From an uncultured Oscillospiraceae bacterium (lineage in GTDB: Bacteria; Bacillota; Clostridia; Oscillospirales; Acutalibacteraceae): 64,000 bases of DNA. Location of the stretch: the NCBI GenBank assembly GCA_902492455.1, contig CABULH010000006.1, positions 124,001 through 188,000 on the forward strand, in the 5' to 3' direction. Position 1 is the first letter of the stretch; each line of letters starts with the position of its first letter. The position numbers and the translations under genes were made by a program. This document shows positions 1 to 8,862 of this stretch, in pieces. The notes beneath the pieces are model-generated. The model was given only the letters and a program-made list of their open reading frames with translations, ran no database searches and was not told the origin of the DNA.

Positions 1-73
1 TCGGATAAGGCGAAGTAAAACTGTTGCCCGATGACGGCTCCAGCCGATGAAGCGCGGCGGCCAGCTGACTCAT
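1..73 (-). CDS. 5' end of an unidentified gene, cut by window edge
   Basis: An ATG at 73 follows a good ribosome binding site (GGGAGG about 8 nt upstream) and opens a reading frame that runs off the window. Only about 24 residues are visible (beginning MSQLAAALHRLEPS), too few to name a family. It starts 13 nt after the stop of the MFS transporter, so it is probably the next gene of the same operon. No function can be assigned. Confidence 0.45.
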   Translation of the reverse strand, partial: MSQLAAALHRLEPSSGNSFTSPYP

Positions 74-86
74 GAAAGATTCCTCC

Positions 87-1343
87 CTATTGTTTCTCCG
101 CTGAAGCCGTATCCCGGCAGTAGGCTTTCCAGCGGCGCATGCCCGCGGCGCAGCAGATCAGCCCCGCCAAGGCCATCAGCGACCAAGATAAAATCGTCAT
201 CTGCCATCCGCACCGTTCCGCCAAAGCCGCGATGCCATATGAGGAGAGAGCGCTGCCAAGGTGGGTGCAGGTGTTCAGCGTCCCCGATACGGTGGAAGCA
301 CGGCCGAAACGCGCCAGACGCGCCGGTACCATACAAATCAGCAGCAGATTCACACCATTGGAACAGGCCGTCACCACCGCTGACAGCAGCACCGCCGCCA
401 GCGGCCCGCTGATAGGCAAAAGTCCCAGAATCAGCGCCGCCAACGCGCTGCCGCCGAACAGCATGGCTGAGAAAACCAGTTCATTGCGCAGCCAGCGGCG
501 GTAAATCACCGAAACCAGCCAATAGCTGACAATATTGAACAGCGGCAAAACCACCGAACTGAAGATGGACAAAGAGGTGTTCAGCCCGAAAGTATCCACC
601 AGATAGGTGGGAATCCAGGTGATCACACCATCACGCAGGGCACCCTGGAAGACAATGGCCAGCATGATGCAGATCAGCTCCGCTGACAGCAGCAGCTTCC
701 AGGCCGATCCCTTTTCGGCGTCCCGATGGATCGCCCCCTCTGCAGGAACGGTGACAGCCAGCCGTTCCAACCGGGGAAGCCATAGGTTCCAGATCACTGC
801 CACCGCTGCCGTCAGCAGCGCTGAAAAATAGAACACATACCGCCAGCTGCCCAACAGGATTCCCAGCGGCGCGATCAGATAAATCGCCATAGACGCCGCC
901 ATGCTGGCGATGGACACCTGCACCGATACCCGCTGGAAATCCCCTATTTGCAGCAGGTTGGTGAGAATCTTCACCATCGGCGGCCAGATCATAGCCAAAG
1001 CCAGACCGTTGCAGCCCCAGATCACCACCATCAAAGCTGTGGAATGAACCAGAGGCATCACCATATTGGTAAGAGCGCCGACGAGCAGGCCGCAGGTAAT
1101 CATCCGGCGGGGATTCAGCCGGTCCCCCAGCACACCGCTGAGCAGCTGCCCGGAGCAATAGGTGATCTGCTGGATCATCACCACCAATGAAACGGCAGTT
1201 TTCGTCATGTTTTCCGACAGCACAATTTCCGCCACCACGGTGGAAAAGGTGAGACGCGCCATATAGTTGGAAAAATATACCGCGCTGCAAAGCAACGACA
1301 AAAGCCGTATGGAGGATCTGGCCGTTAGCTTGGTTTCATTCAT
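87..1343 (-). CDS. MFS transporter
   Basis: A 418-residue hydrophobic protein with about twelve predicted membrane helices. It has an MFS motif-A-like loop between helices 2 and 3 (SGVLGDRLNPRRM), which resembles the organophosphate/anion-symporter branch of the superfamily. It probably carries a sugar, uronate or sugar-phosphate across the cytoplasmic membrane. The substrate is not visible, and the glycosidase neighbours only suggest a carbohydrate. I chose the ATG at 1343 because AAGGAAG lies about 8-10 nt upstream. A longer frame from a TTG at 1370 would overlap the upstream URO-D-like gene and has no better site. The gene lies 14 nt after that gene, consistent with co-transcription. Confidence 0.8.
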   Translation of the reverse strand: MNETKLTARSSIRLLSLLCSAVYFSNYMARLTFSTVVAEIVLSENMTKTAVSLVVMIQQITYCSGQLLSGVLGDRLNPRRMITCGLLVGALTNMVMPLVHSTALMVVIWGCNGLALAMIWPPMVKILTNLLQIGDFQRVSVQVSIASMAASMAIYLIAPLGILLGSWRYVFYFSALLTAAVAVIWNLWLPRLERLAVTVPAEGAIHRDAEKGSAWKLLLSAELICIMLAIVFQGALRDGVITWIPTYLVDTFGLNTSLSIFSSVVLPLFNIVSYWLVSVIYRRWLRNELVFSAMLFGGSALAALILGLLPISGPLAAVLLSAVVTACSNGVNLLLICMVPARLARFGRASTVSGTLNTCTHLGSALSSYGIAALAERCGWQMTILSWSLMALAGLICCAAGMRRWKAYCRDTASAEKQ

Positions 1344-1357
1344 GGAAACGCTCTTCC

Positions 1358-2608
1358 TTATCTCTGGCAATAGGGCGGCTTGACGCCCTCGTCCTCATGA
1401 TGCCGCCGGCATGCCGCACAATGGCCGTGATTCTCACATCCCGTGGAAGGACATGGACAATCAGCGGCGGGATAGACGCAGCGGTGGGCTTCCTCCACAA
1501 ACGCTTTTACCAGACGATGCTCTCCGTCAAAGAAATGATCGGAGGGGCAGAGAATATAACCGCCGCCCGCTCCGGCTTCTTCAAAGCACCGGCGAACCGC
1601 TTTGCGGGTATCCTCTTCCGAACAGCCCATAAAATAGTGGCCCTGGTCAAAGCCGCCGATCATGCACACCTTGTCTCCGATCCGGCGTTTTGCTTCAGCC
1701 AGATTCACATCGGCGCCCATGGCCGGCGGTGTAAAGGTTTCCAATGCGTCGGGGCCCATTCCAGCCAGATCCTCCAGAATCGGCATCATGCCTCCGCAGG
1801 TATGATAGGTCACCCGCTGGCCGCATTCATGAAGCAACTGAATCAGCGGCTGGTCGAAGGGGATGACAAACTCCCGCAGCATAGCCGGAGATATCACGGT
1901 GGAGGATGCATCCCCGCCGCCCAATTCGATCAGATCGTACCGCACCCCCTCAAGAGAGCGGATATACTCCTTTTTCCCTTCCTGGAGCACACTGCAGGCA
2001 TATTTCACCCATTCCGGATCGTCGAAGCTTTCCAGTATCAGCTCCTGGATGCCGAATAGACAGGCCAAGTCTTGAAAACAGCCCGGCTGCCCGAAGGGAG
2101 GAAAACTGACCACCGAGCCGCGCACCAGCGCCTCCTCCCCAACTTCATCGGCGATACGGTTGATAGCATCTTTATCGCAGCGATAGCGTGGAGCGTAGCG
2201 TTCAATCAGCTCCATATCCCGCTTGTCTTTAAGGAGATGCTCCTTCACCCAGGAAGTAAACCGGTTTTCCTGCAAAACAGTGGTTAACTTTCTTTTTGGA
2301 GTGTGGATCGTATAACGAAAGGTGCGGTATTGCGGGTCGAAAAGCTCTTCCACTTCAATCCGCCAATCCGGTGTGCACACCAGCCCCTTCACCGGCTCCC
2401 GGTATTCCCCCGCACCTTGGTTAATGTGAAACGCCCGGGGCCATACGATGGGGTCGAAGCCCATGGCTTTATGATAGGCCAACGGCTCCATACCGTTTTC
2501 GTATTTTTCCAGATAATAGGGCATCAAATGATGGGTGGTGACCGGAAGACGGTCGGTAGGCCGGTGCTCCAGGGCGGCAATCAGCCGCTGTTTTGACGTC
2601 ATCTTCAT
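1358..2608 (-). CDS. URO-D/MtaA-like protein with Cys-rich DUF6485-like tail
   Basis: A 416-residue member of the uroporphyrinogen decarboxylase superfamily, which includes MtaA and CmuA methyltransferases. It opens with the usual MTSKQRLIAALEH..PTDRLPV pattern. An HTCGG motif (His269, Cys271) matches the zinc-ligand HxCG of corrinoid:cofactor methyltransferases, and Cys315 could be a third ligand. No heme genes are near, so a role in methyl transfer or sugar-related metabolism fits better than heme synthesis; this is inference. The last 40 residues carry seven cysteines (377, 384, 386, 391, 397, 400, 414) plus a HH pair. They resemble the small DUF6485 proteins and are not part of the normal barrel. 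AAAGGAG precedes the ATG. It follows a second URO-D-like gene by 15 nt. Confidence 0.8.
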   Translation of the reverse strand: MKMTSKQRLIAALEHRPTDRLPVTTHHLMPYYLEKYENGMEPLAYHKAMGFDPIVWPRAFHINQGAGEYREPVKGLVCTPDWRIEVEELFDPQYRTFRYTIHTPKRKLTTVLQENRFTSWVKEHLLKDKRDMELIERYAPRYRCDKDAINRIADEVGEEALVRGSVVSFPPFGQPGCFQDLACLFGIQELILESFDDPEWVKYACSVLQEGKKEYIRSLEGVRYDLIELGGGDASSTVISPAMLREFVIPFDQPLIQLLHECGQRVTYHTCGGMMPILEDLAGMGPDALETFTPPAMGADVNLAEAKRRIGDKVCMIGGFDQGHYFMGCSEEDTRKAVRRCFEEAGAGGGYILCPSDHFFDGEHRLVKAFVEEAHRCVYPAADCPCPSTGCENHGHCAACRRHHEDEGVKPPYCQR

Positions 2609-2623
2609 AAAGCCTGCGCTCCT

Positions 2624-3769
2624 TTATTCAAAGCGGCCGAATTCCCGCCCGGCCTCATATAAGGCCCACATATTTTCCAGGGGGGTACCTGGCGGGACAT
2701 CGTTGCCCTCCCGGAAGACAAATTGTCTGGACAGAGGTTTTACGGATTCAATGATCCTTCGAGAAGCGGTCCGGATCTCTTCCGGCGTACCCCGCAGCAC
2801 CAGTTCCGCCGGCACACCGCCCTGAATCACCGTTCCCGGACGCAGCTGCCGGATCAGCGCCGCATGATCCACAGGAAAGCCGGTGTCAAAGGTGCCGATG
2901 TTCAGTTCCTGCTGGATCAGCGGATAATGCCGCGTCGCGTTGCCGCACAGATGACAGAAGCCCGGCTCCTCCCCTGTGCTCAGCGCCTCCCGCAGCCGTT
3001 TGTGATAGGGCAGCACAAATTCCTGATACATCTCGGCGCCAATCAGCTGGATGCTGTCATCGGCAAAGCCGAAATAGGGCGATACCGCCGGTTCTCCCGC
3101 ATACCGCCGCCAAGCCTTGAGGCGCTGTATAGTGGCCTCGGTAAGGTAATCCATCAGTTGATGAAAATAGTCCGGGGATTCCAGCATATCGATGCAGATC
3201 TGGGCGGCTCCCCTCAGCTCACAGGCCAGGGTAAACATACCATCCGTCCATAGAAAGGGCAGCCCGATATGACTGACCGGCAAGCCATCCACCTCAGCAT
3301 TCCGGGCCAGGACGGTAAAACGCTCGTGAAAACGGCGAACCGTGGCCATGAAACCGTCGAAGGGATCCGGAATCCCTTTTTCAAACAGCTCGTTTTTGTT
3401 GTCATCCCCCAGAAAGGGCAGGGTATAGGGCACCTCGTTCTCGGGAAAGGCAACTTCCGCCCCCAGCCATGCCGCCTCGTAATAATTTTGGAAGTCCAGA
3501 TTGACGTTCCAGCCTCCCTCCGGCGGCCCCATTTCATGATCCCCCGGGATCCTTGTACGATAGTAGGGCTCAAAACCGCACTGCAGCTGAAACATGATGT
3601 CGGGATCCTGGCTGTATTCCCGGAAAGTAATCCCTTTGGGATTCGTGACGGGATTCAGAACGTAGTACCGGTCGGACACACCCACAATGACCGGCATCCG
3701 GATGGGATCACCGTTGCGGAACCCATCCCATACCTCCCGAACCTCCTGATTATGCGCCTGATAATCCAT
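2624..3769 (-). CDS. URO-D superfamily protein
   Basis: A 381-residue protein of the uroporphyrinogen decarboxylase-like (beta/alpha)8 fold, distant from the gene downstream. The late CHLCG motif (272-276) sits where methyltransferase members hold zinc (HxCG), so a metal-dependent methyl-transfer role is possible. Substrate unknown. Its ribosome binding site (AAGGAG, 5 nt before the ATG) overlaps the 3' end of the GH127-like gene, which stops at 3772, indicating translational coupling. Two URO-D-like genes in a row beside glycosidases is a recurring arrangement in Clostridia and Paenibacillus sugar loci, as I recall it. The enzymatic role is not established. Confidence 0.75.
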   Translation of the reverse strand: MDYQAHNQEVREVWDGFRNGDPIRMPVIVGVSDRYYVLNPVTNPKGITFREYSQDPDIMFQLQCGFEPYYRTRIPGDHEMGPPEGGWNVNLDFQNYYEAAWLGAEVAFPENEVPYTLPFLGDDNKNELFEKGIPDPFDGFMATVRRFHERFTVLARNAEVDGLPVSHIGLPFLWTDGMFTLACELRGAAQICIDMLESPDYFHQLMDYLTEATIQRLKAWRRYAGEPAVSPYFGFADDSIQLIGAEMYQEFVLPYHKRLREALSTGEEPGFCHLCGNATRHYPLIQQELNIGTFDTGFPVDHAALIRQLRPGTVIQGGVPAELVLRGTPEEIRTASRRIIESVKPLSRQFVFREGNDVPPGTPLENMWALYEAGREFGRFE

Positions 3770-3771
3770 AA

Positions 3772-5658
3772 TTACTCCTTATGCGGCGATATATGCTCAT
3801 CATTCCACTGGAAGACCGGATAAGAGCGGATGGGGAAATAGACGGTATAGGTTTCCTTCCCGATCTGATACAACGGTTTAAAATAAAAGCCGCTCGGCTG
3901 ATTAAAGGTACGGTAGCTTTGGGTCCATAGAGACCAGACCCGTTCATTAGCCGGCTTCAGGAATTCCTCCGGATGCTCTGGATTTCCAAAAAGCATCCGT
4001 TCCTCTCCAACCAAGCCCGCCAGCACCACCGGACCGTCCAAAAACGCCACCGTATCCGGTTCGTCCGGCAGCGGCCAGCAGTGCAGTTTCTTTGGCAGAC
4101 GCAGCCGGATCTGATCGCCCGCCGCAACCCGGAGAGACGCCCAGCCATCGGCTGACGTCAGTGAAACCTCTTTGCCGTTTTTCCAGCAGACCGGCTCTTC
4201 CGCCAGCCACCAGGGAAGGCGGAATTCCAGCGTCAATTCCACCGGCTGGTCCGCGGTAACGGTGTAGTCAAAGGACCAGCACATCGGCCGTTCCTCACCC
4301 TTCAGCGCCGTTTCGTTCACCTGGTTGCAGCTGCCGCCCAGATCGGTTTCCGTCTGCTCCACCGTCACGTCTACTCCGCCGACGCGCAGCGCCGCCCGGC
4401 AGGGCTGATACTGCGCGATGCGCAGGCGGTCCTCCTGCTGATAAAACACCCATTCCCGTAGCCGGGAATGGGCCTGCATCAGGGTGCAGTGACAGCACCA
4501 GCAGTGTTCCGTCTCCGATCCCCAGTTTTTGTGGGCGCCCGCCTGAAGAGGCAGATAATAAGCAATTAATCCCCGATCCGCTTCATAGGGCTCGGCGCAT
4601 TGATCCAGGGCCCGGCTCTCCCAATGTCCCTGAGCAAACAGGCCGTTCCAGATATTGCGCTCGATATAATCGGCATATTCCCGCTCGCCGGTCCAGCGAA
4701 AAAGATAATCCGCCAGCCGGATCATGTTGTACACCACGCAGTGTTCCTGCGTTTGATCCCCCAGTCGGTTAGCCTGCCGGTTCTTCGGCGTCCACACCTC
4801 GCCGCTGGTCTGACCGCCGGTGGCGAACTGTCCCCGGTCGGTCACCGCCAGCCGCCAGTATTCCTCCACGATCTTCCGATAGCACTCCTCACCGGTCACC
4901 TCATACGCCCGTGCCGCGCCATGAATCTCGGGAATGGTGGTGTTGGCATGCATATTTGTTAGGATATCCTCGCCTCGAATCAGCGGTTCAAAGAGGCGTG
5001 GACGCTCATACAGGCGCATCAGCCTGGCATAACGTCCCTCGCCGGTGTAGCCGTACAGATCCGCCCAAAGCTCCATCAGCCCGCCTGTTTCCTGCCGGTC
5101 CATCATGTCCGAAAGCTGTTCCCGAGAGGTCTCGGCGGCAAAGGTTTCAAACCACCCGGCGGCATCCCGGATCACTGCGGCGGCGTCCGCGATGCCGGCC
5201 ATTCTCCAGGCGTCCAGCATCCCCATCAGCACCTTGTGGCAGACATACAGCGGCGCCCAGAAATAGCGGCCGCTGCGCACGCCGGTGATGTAGGATGGAG
5301 GAATCGGGAAGCACCAGCCGCCGCCGGATTCCACCTGACAGCGGCGGATTTCCGCCACCACATATTCCAGCTTGGCCCGCAGCCGCCGATCCTCCTGCTC
5401 CCGGATGGTATAAGCGGCCGCGCTGATCCAGTGGGCGGTAAAGGTGCCGCGAATATGGCTGGTCTGAGAATCCCAGCCACCATGCAGACCTTCCAGCTTG
5501 GCGTTGATACTACCGGTGAGTCCCGCCTGCCACCAATAGGGAAACAGCAGATTATCCTCTTTCAGCTTCATCAGATAGGCGATATTGCGCATCCTTTTGG
5601 CCTGTCCCTCGGAGGGAAACAGCGCCGCGCTGTCCCCCAGCGGTTTCCAGCTTGTCAT
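3772..5658 (-). CDS. GH127-like glycosidase (beta-L-arabinofuranosidase family)
   Basis: A 628-residue protein resembling GH127 (former DUF1680), whose characterised members remove beta-L-arabinofuranose using a zinc-bound cysteine nucleophile. Visible family features are GTFTAHWISAAA near 71-82, the MHANTTIPEIHGAARAYE block near 236-253, QEHCVVYN (Glu305, Cys307) and a WCC motif (Cys388, Cys389). These four residues match the Glu-Cys-Cys-Cys zinc site of the family. No signal peptide is seen, so it should act in the cytoplasm on imported fragments. The C-terminal part is beta-rich. GGAGG stands 8 nt before the ATG, 3 nt after the PHP gene. Exact sugar specificity cannot be read from sequence; related families GH137/GH142/GH146 remain possible. 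Confidence 0.8.
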   Translation of the reverse strand: MTSWKPLGDSAALFPSEGQAKRMRNIAYLMKLKEDNLLFPYWWQAGLTGSINAKLEGLHGGWDSQTSHIRGTFTAHWISAAAYTIREQEDRRLRAKLEYVVAEIRRCQVESGGGWCFPIPPSYITGVRSGRYFWAPLYVCHKVLMGMLDAWRMAGIADAAAVIRDAAGWFETFAAETSREQLSDMMDRQETGGLMELWADLYGYTGEGRYARLMRLYERPRLFEPLIRGEDILTNMHANTTIPEIHGAARAYEVTGEECYRKIVEEYWRLAVTDRGQFATGGQTSGEVWTPKNRQANRLGDQTQEHCVVYNMIRLADYLFRWTGEREYADYIERNIWNGLFAQGHWESRALDQCAEPYEADRGLIAYYLPLQAGAHKNWGSETEHCWCCHCTLMQAHSRLREWVFYQQEDRLRIAQYQPCRAALRVGGVDVTVEQTETDLGGSCNQVNETALKGEERPMCWSFDYTVTADQPVELTLEFRLPWWLAEEPVCWKNGKEVSLTSADGWASLRVAAGDQIRLRLPKKLHCWPLPDEPDTVAFLDGPVVLAGLVGEERMLFGNPEHPEEFLKPANERVWSLWTQSYRTFNQPSGFYFKPLYQIGKETYTVYFPIRSYPVFQWNDEHISPHKE

Positions 5659-5661
5659 GCT

Positions 5662-7008
5662 TCAATCCTCCGTGGGCACGCCGAAGCAAGCCCTCTGATA
5701 TCGGGGCACCCGGCCCGACAATGCCGCCAGCCGCTGCTCCGCATCCGATTCGCTTTCGGCCACCAGCGCCTTCATCAGCCGGCCTTCCTCATAGCAGAGT
5801 TCGTCATGGAGAGGAAAGTATTCGGACAGAAGAAACAGGGCATAACTGACCAGCCGGTGTTCCCCGTATACCCGGGGATAAGTATCCTGGGCATATTTCT
5901 CTACAGCCACGGAGTAGTGCGCTTTTACCGCATCCACCAGGGCCTGCTTCTCGTTGGCAGGAGCGAACACAATGGTCTGAAACTCGTTGAAGCCGTGGGG
6001 ATTGTCCACCGGATTGTTATACCAGCTGCCCTCAAAGGGTTCCGGCGTAGTGCCGTGGGAATCGCTGCTGCCCACCACCGCCGCCCGGCTTTCGCCCCGG
6101 GAAAGGATATCCATATACAGGGACAGCTGCAAATTGTTTTCCTTGGGAAAGAGGCCGCCGATCAGTTCAAAGGCATCGAAAATGCTGTTTTTAAATTGAT
6201 AGCGGGTCATGTCCTCGCTGACGTGATAAGCATCCACCGTCCAATAAGGATGGGCAAAGATGGCTAAACCGTTTCCCTGGCGGATATGCTCATAAATCCA
6301 GACAGAGGAAGCGTACTCAAAGGCGTTGACTCTGCCCGCTTCCGGCGGAATATGCAGAGATTTCTCAATCTCTCTTACCTCGCGGTAATACCGCTCCTCA
6401 TCCTCCTGAAACAGCTTATTGACACTAAAATCGCCACCGAAATTGACAATGTGAATATGGTTGTCCGGCGCATGCACCTCTTCACCGTGCACTATCGTCA
6501 GATCGGTGGGATGAGCCGTCCAGTAATTGTACGCCGCCACGGAACCGCCGTATTCGCTGTGATCCGACACCACCATGAAATCGAATCCCGCCCGGCGATA
6601 ATTGGCTGCCACCTCTTCGGGAGCCTCCGCCCCATCGGAAAAGGTGGAATGGACGTGCAGATCGCCCCGCAACGGTATGCGCCGGTACAAATCCTCTTTC
6701 AGGCAATAAATCGAAAGTGCAATAAAATGCTGTTCTTCATCCACCGTAAACCAGATGTTGTATTCCTGTTCCCGGGTAAAGGTATGAGAAAAGACCAGCG
6801 CATTGTCCCGGGCCGTTACATCATAATATGGATATTTTTCCTTCTCCAGCGCGCAGGCCGGCTCCGTCATGGGAATAACCGTTACACGGTGAACGCTGCC
6901 CTCAGCAAACCGCATATGCGGAGAGGTCGGGCGGATGGTGATGCGGCTTTCCGCCCCCTCCAGTACGGTTTTAGGCATAATGGAAAAATAGTGCAGCTCC
7001 CGGCGCAT
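5662..7008 (-). CDS. PHP-domain metallohydrolase (CehA/McbA type)
   Basis: A 448-residue protein with an N-terminal beta-rich region of about 110 residues, then a PHP domain. Metal-binding motifs are clear: GDLHVH (115-120), SDH (148-150), GEEVH (175-179), HIH (184-186), AHPYW (His253) and SSDSH (314-318). PHP proteins of this type are tri-metal phosphoesterases or hydrolases, often annotated CehA/McbA family. In a glycan locus it might cleave a phosphodiester or ester from an imported sugar, but this is inference. GGGAGG precedes the ATG. The upstream spacer holds an inverted-repeat element (7048-7205), which may separate this gene transcriptionally from the NagB-ROK gene. Confidence 0.8.
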   Translation of the reverse strand: MRRELHYFSIMPKTVLEGAESRITIRPTSPHMRFAEGSVHRVTVIPMTEPACALEKEKYPYYDVTARDNALVFSHTFTREQEYNIWFTVDEEQHFIALSIYCLKEDLYRRIPLRGDLHVHSTFSDGAEAPEEVAANYRRAGFDFMVVSDHSEYGGSVAAYNYWTAHPTDLTIVHGEEVHAPDNHIHIVNFGGDFSVNKLFQEDEERYYREVREIEKSLHIPPEAGRVNAFEYASSVWIYEHIRQGNGLAIFAHPYWTVDAYHVSEDMTRYQFKNSIFDAFELIGGLFPKENNLQLSLYMDILSRGESRAAVVGSSDSHGTTPEPFEGSWYNNPVDNPHGFNEFQTIVFAPANEKQALVDAVKAHYSVAVEKYAQDTYPRVYGEHRLVSYALFLLSEYFPLHDELCYEEGRLMKALVAESESDAEQRLAALSGRVPRYQRACFGVPTED

Positions 7009-7047
7009 AAGCGCAATCCTCCCTTCAATTATGCATGAATATCTCTC

Positions 7048-7205
7048 ATACTAAAATCTGATTGAAAGCTTTAATCGATTTCCGAGGATGAATTGTGCCA
7101 GAAAAGGCAGACGACGCCGCTGGGCTGACGCCCAGCAAGGAGGATAACGCTTTCTGACGCAATTCAGCCCGGAAAGAATAGAAGGGGTTAATCAGATTTT
7201 AGTAT
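7048..7205. mobile_element. MITE-like inverted-repeat element
   Basis: A 158-bp non-coding segment bounded by perfect 16-bp inverted repeats, ATACTAAAATCTGATT at 7048-7063 and its reverse complement at 7190-7205. The ends carry TA dinucleotides, as expected for a TA target-site duplication of IS630/Tc1-mariner type elements. The inside is itself nearly palindromic: tttccg / cggaaa, an imperfect gaattg.g.cagaaa pair, and a central GCTGGGC-TGAC-GCCCAGC hairpin (7119-7136). It encodes no protein. It ends directly against the stop codon of the NagB-ROK gene (7205-7207), so the insertion spared the gene. A structured regulatory RNA is an alternative, but the TA-flanked terminal repeats favour a miniature transposable element. 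I noticed no second copy in the window. Confidence 0.65.
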
Positions 7206-8836
7206 CAGCTCCGCTGCATTTTCGCCGCCAGACAGCAGGCCCCCAAAGCCCCGGCACGATTATGGTAATCGCTGATCTCCAGCTCGGCGGGAATCGGATT
7301 GTACTGCGCCACCTTCGCCCGCAATTCTGGCAGAAAACGATGGAGAGACTCCGACACGCCGCCGCCCAGGATCACCTTCTGCGGATTGAGGAGAGAAATA
7401 ATATTGGCAACAGTGACGGCCAGCGCCCGGATAAAAGCATCCACCGCCTGTTTCTCATCGCCGGTCAGCCGATCGTATTGCTGTAGCAGCTCCCGCGGCG
7501 TTTTATCTTGGGATAGCTTCTGCAGAGCGGAGCCGGACACCCGTTCCTCCAGAGGACCGAAATACCCTTCTCGGTTCACCCGGTCCTCTGCCGCGTCCTG
7601 TACGCTCATCCAATAACCGATTTCCCCTGCGCTGCCGGCGCTGCCCTCTACGATTCTGCCGTTGGAGAGGATCGCGCAGCCCAAGCCGGTACCGATGGCG
7701 ATAAACACCGCATCGGTTACGCCGCAGGCCTTGCCGATATGCATTTCTGCAATCATTGCCATGGTGATATCGTTTTCCACACGGCAGGGGAAGGAAAAGC
7801 CGTCAAACAATTTCTCTTTCAGCCGTAGATTTTTCCAGCCCAGCCCCGGAGCATCCAAAACAAGTCCCTCGTCGGCGTTCACCAAGCCGGGTACCCCTAT
7901 CGCCAAGCCGGAAATTTCCTCTTCCGTCAGACCTGCCTGCGCAATGGAGGAGGAAATAAATGCCTTCAGCCCCTCCGGCGTTCTGGGGGAATCAATCCAT
8001 TCTTCCGCCAGAATATTTCCATTGGGCCGCTGAATCATCAGCAGTGTTTTGGTTCCCCCCACATCGATGCCGATCACCGGGCCCTCCGCTGATCTCCGGC
8101 AGAGGTTCACCCGGTTCAGGTCATCCACACAGGCCCATTCGGTGACAATCTCGGCATTAGCCGCCGTTTTCAGCACCGTAGCCGGAAAGGCTGTGGTCAC
8201 CGGAAGCTCCAGCAGTTTGGACATGACCGGGCGCTTGTGCTCGCCGTTGACTAAAAGCACAATCCGCCGGGAGTCCAAAATATTGCGGATGCCCAATGTA
8301 ATCCCGCCGGCCAGCGCCGTCTGCCGGGAAAAATATTTCTGTCCCACGGTTCTGGTGGTCTCGGACAGTTCCGTCTCATGGGTTCTCAGTTCAAAAGATG
8401 TCCCCGGCTCGTTCAAAGCCAAGTGTCCGTTCATCCCCATGCCCAGCAGCATATAATCAATGCCGCCGTGTTCCGCTATGTACCCTTCCGCCGCCTGACA
8501 TTCGGCCGCCGCATCGGTATACATCCCGTCGAACAGATGAATATGATCCGGCGGAATCGGCAGCCGGTCAAAGCAGTTATGGTACAAAAAGCCGCTGCAG
8601 CTCCCGTCGTCCGCCGTTGCCTTTCCGCTCCACTCGTCCAGTCCTATGATATACACATGGGAGAAATCCGCCTTATGGGACTCCTGCATAGCCACCATGG
8701 CGTCAAAAACGCCAAGGGAACTGTGACCGGCTGCCAGACACAGAAGGGCCTCCGGTTTTTTGGCCGTCAGCGCCGCCAGTTCCTCCGCGATACGTGCACA
8801 GCATTGTTCATAGGTGTCAAGAATGGTAATGTTCAT
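7205..8836 (-). CDS. NagB-type deaminase fused to ROK sugar kinase
   Basis: A 543-residue bifunctional protein. Residues 1-240 are a glucosamine-6-phosphate deaminase/isomerase (NagB) domain with LDEW (66-69) and GMGMNGHLALNEPG (132-145). Residues about 252-540 are a ROK kinase with the phosphate loop GIDVGGTKT (256-264), ENDI (353-356) and GTGLG (381-385). Together they could phosphorylate an amino sugar and convert GlcN-6-P to fructose-6-P plus ammonia. The ROK half lacks the usual zinc motif CxCGxxGC (here GYFGPLEERVSGSAL) and has EIGY where EIGH is usual, so its metal site is altered. No NagA deacetylase is seen in the window. AGAAGGGA precedes the ATG. It follows the GH4 gene by 26 nt. 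Confidence 0.88.
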   Translation of the reverse strand: MNITILDTYEQCCARIAEELAALTAKKPEALLCLAAGHSSLGVFDAMVAMQESHKADFSHVYIIGLDEWSGKATADDGSCSGFLYHNCFDRLPIPPDHIHLFDGMYTDAAAECQAAEGYIAEHGGIDYMLLGMGMNGHLALNEPGTSFELRTHETELSETTRTVGQKYFSRQTALAGGITLGIRNILDSRRIVLLVNGEHKRPVMSKLLELPVTTAFPATVLKTAANAEIVTEWACVDDLNRVNLCRRSAEGPVIGIDVGGTKTLLMIQRPNGNILAEEWIDSPRTPEGLKAFISSSIAQAGLTEEEISGLAIGVPGLVNADEGLVLDAPGLGWKNLRLKEKLFDGFSFPCRVENDITMAMIAEMHIGKACGVTDAVFIAIGTGLGCAILSNGRIVEGSAGSAGEIGYWMSVQDAAEDRVNREGYFGPLEERVSGSALQKLSQDKTPRELLQQYDRLTGDEKQAVDAFIRALAVTVANIISLLNPQKVILGGGVSESLHRFLPELRAKVAQYNPIPAELEISDYHNRAGALGACCLAAKMQRS

Positions 8837-8862
8837 GATGTATCCCTTCTAAGCCATAGGAG

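Noticed and set aside
1358..3769. The URO-D-like genes as heme biosynthesis genes (hemE)
   Set aside because: They carry methyltransferase-type metal motifs or divergent cores, and no heme genes are nearby.
7048..7205. MITE region as a cobalamin riboswitch serving methyltransferase genes
   Set aside because: No conserved B12-box sequence is visible, the next gene is a PHP hydrolase, and TA-flanked perfect end repeats fit a mobile element better.
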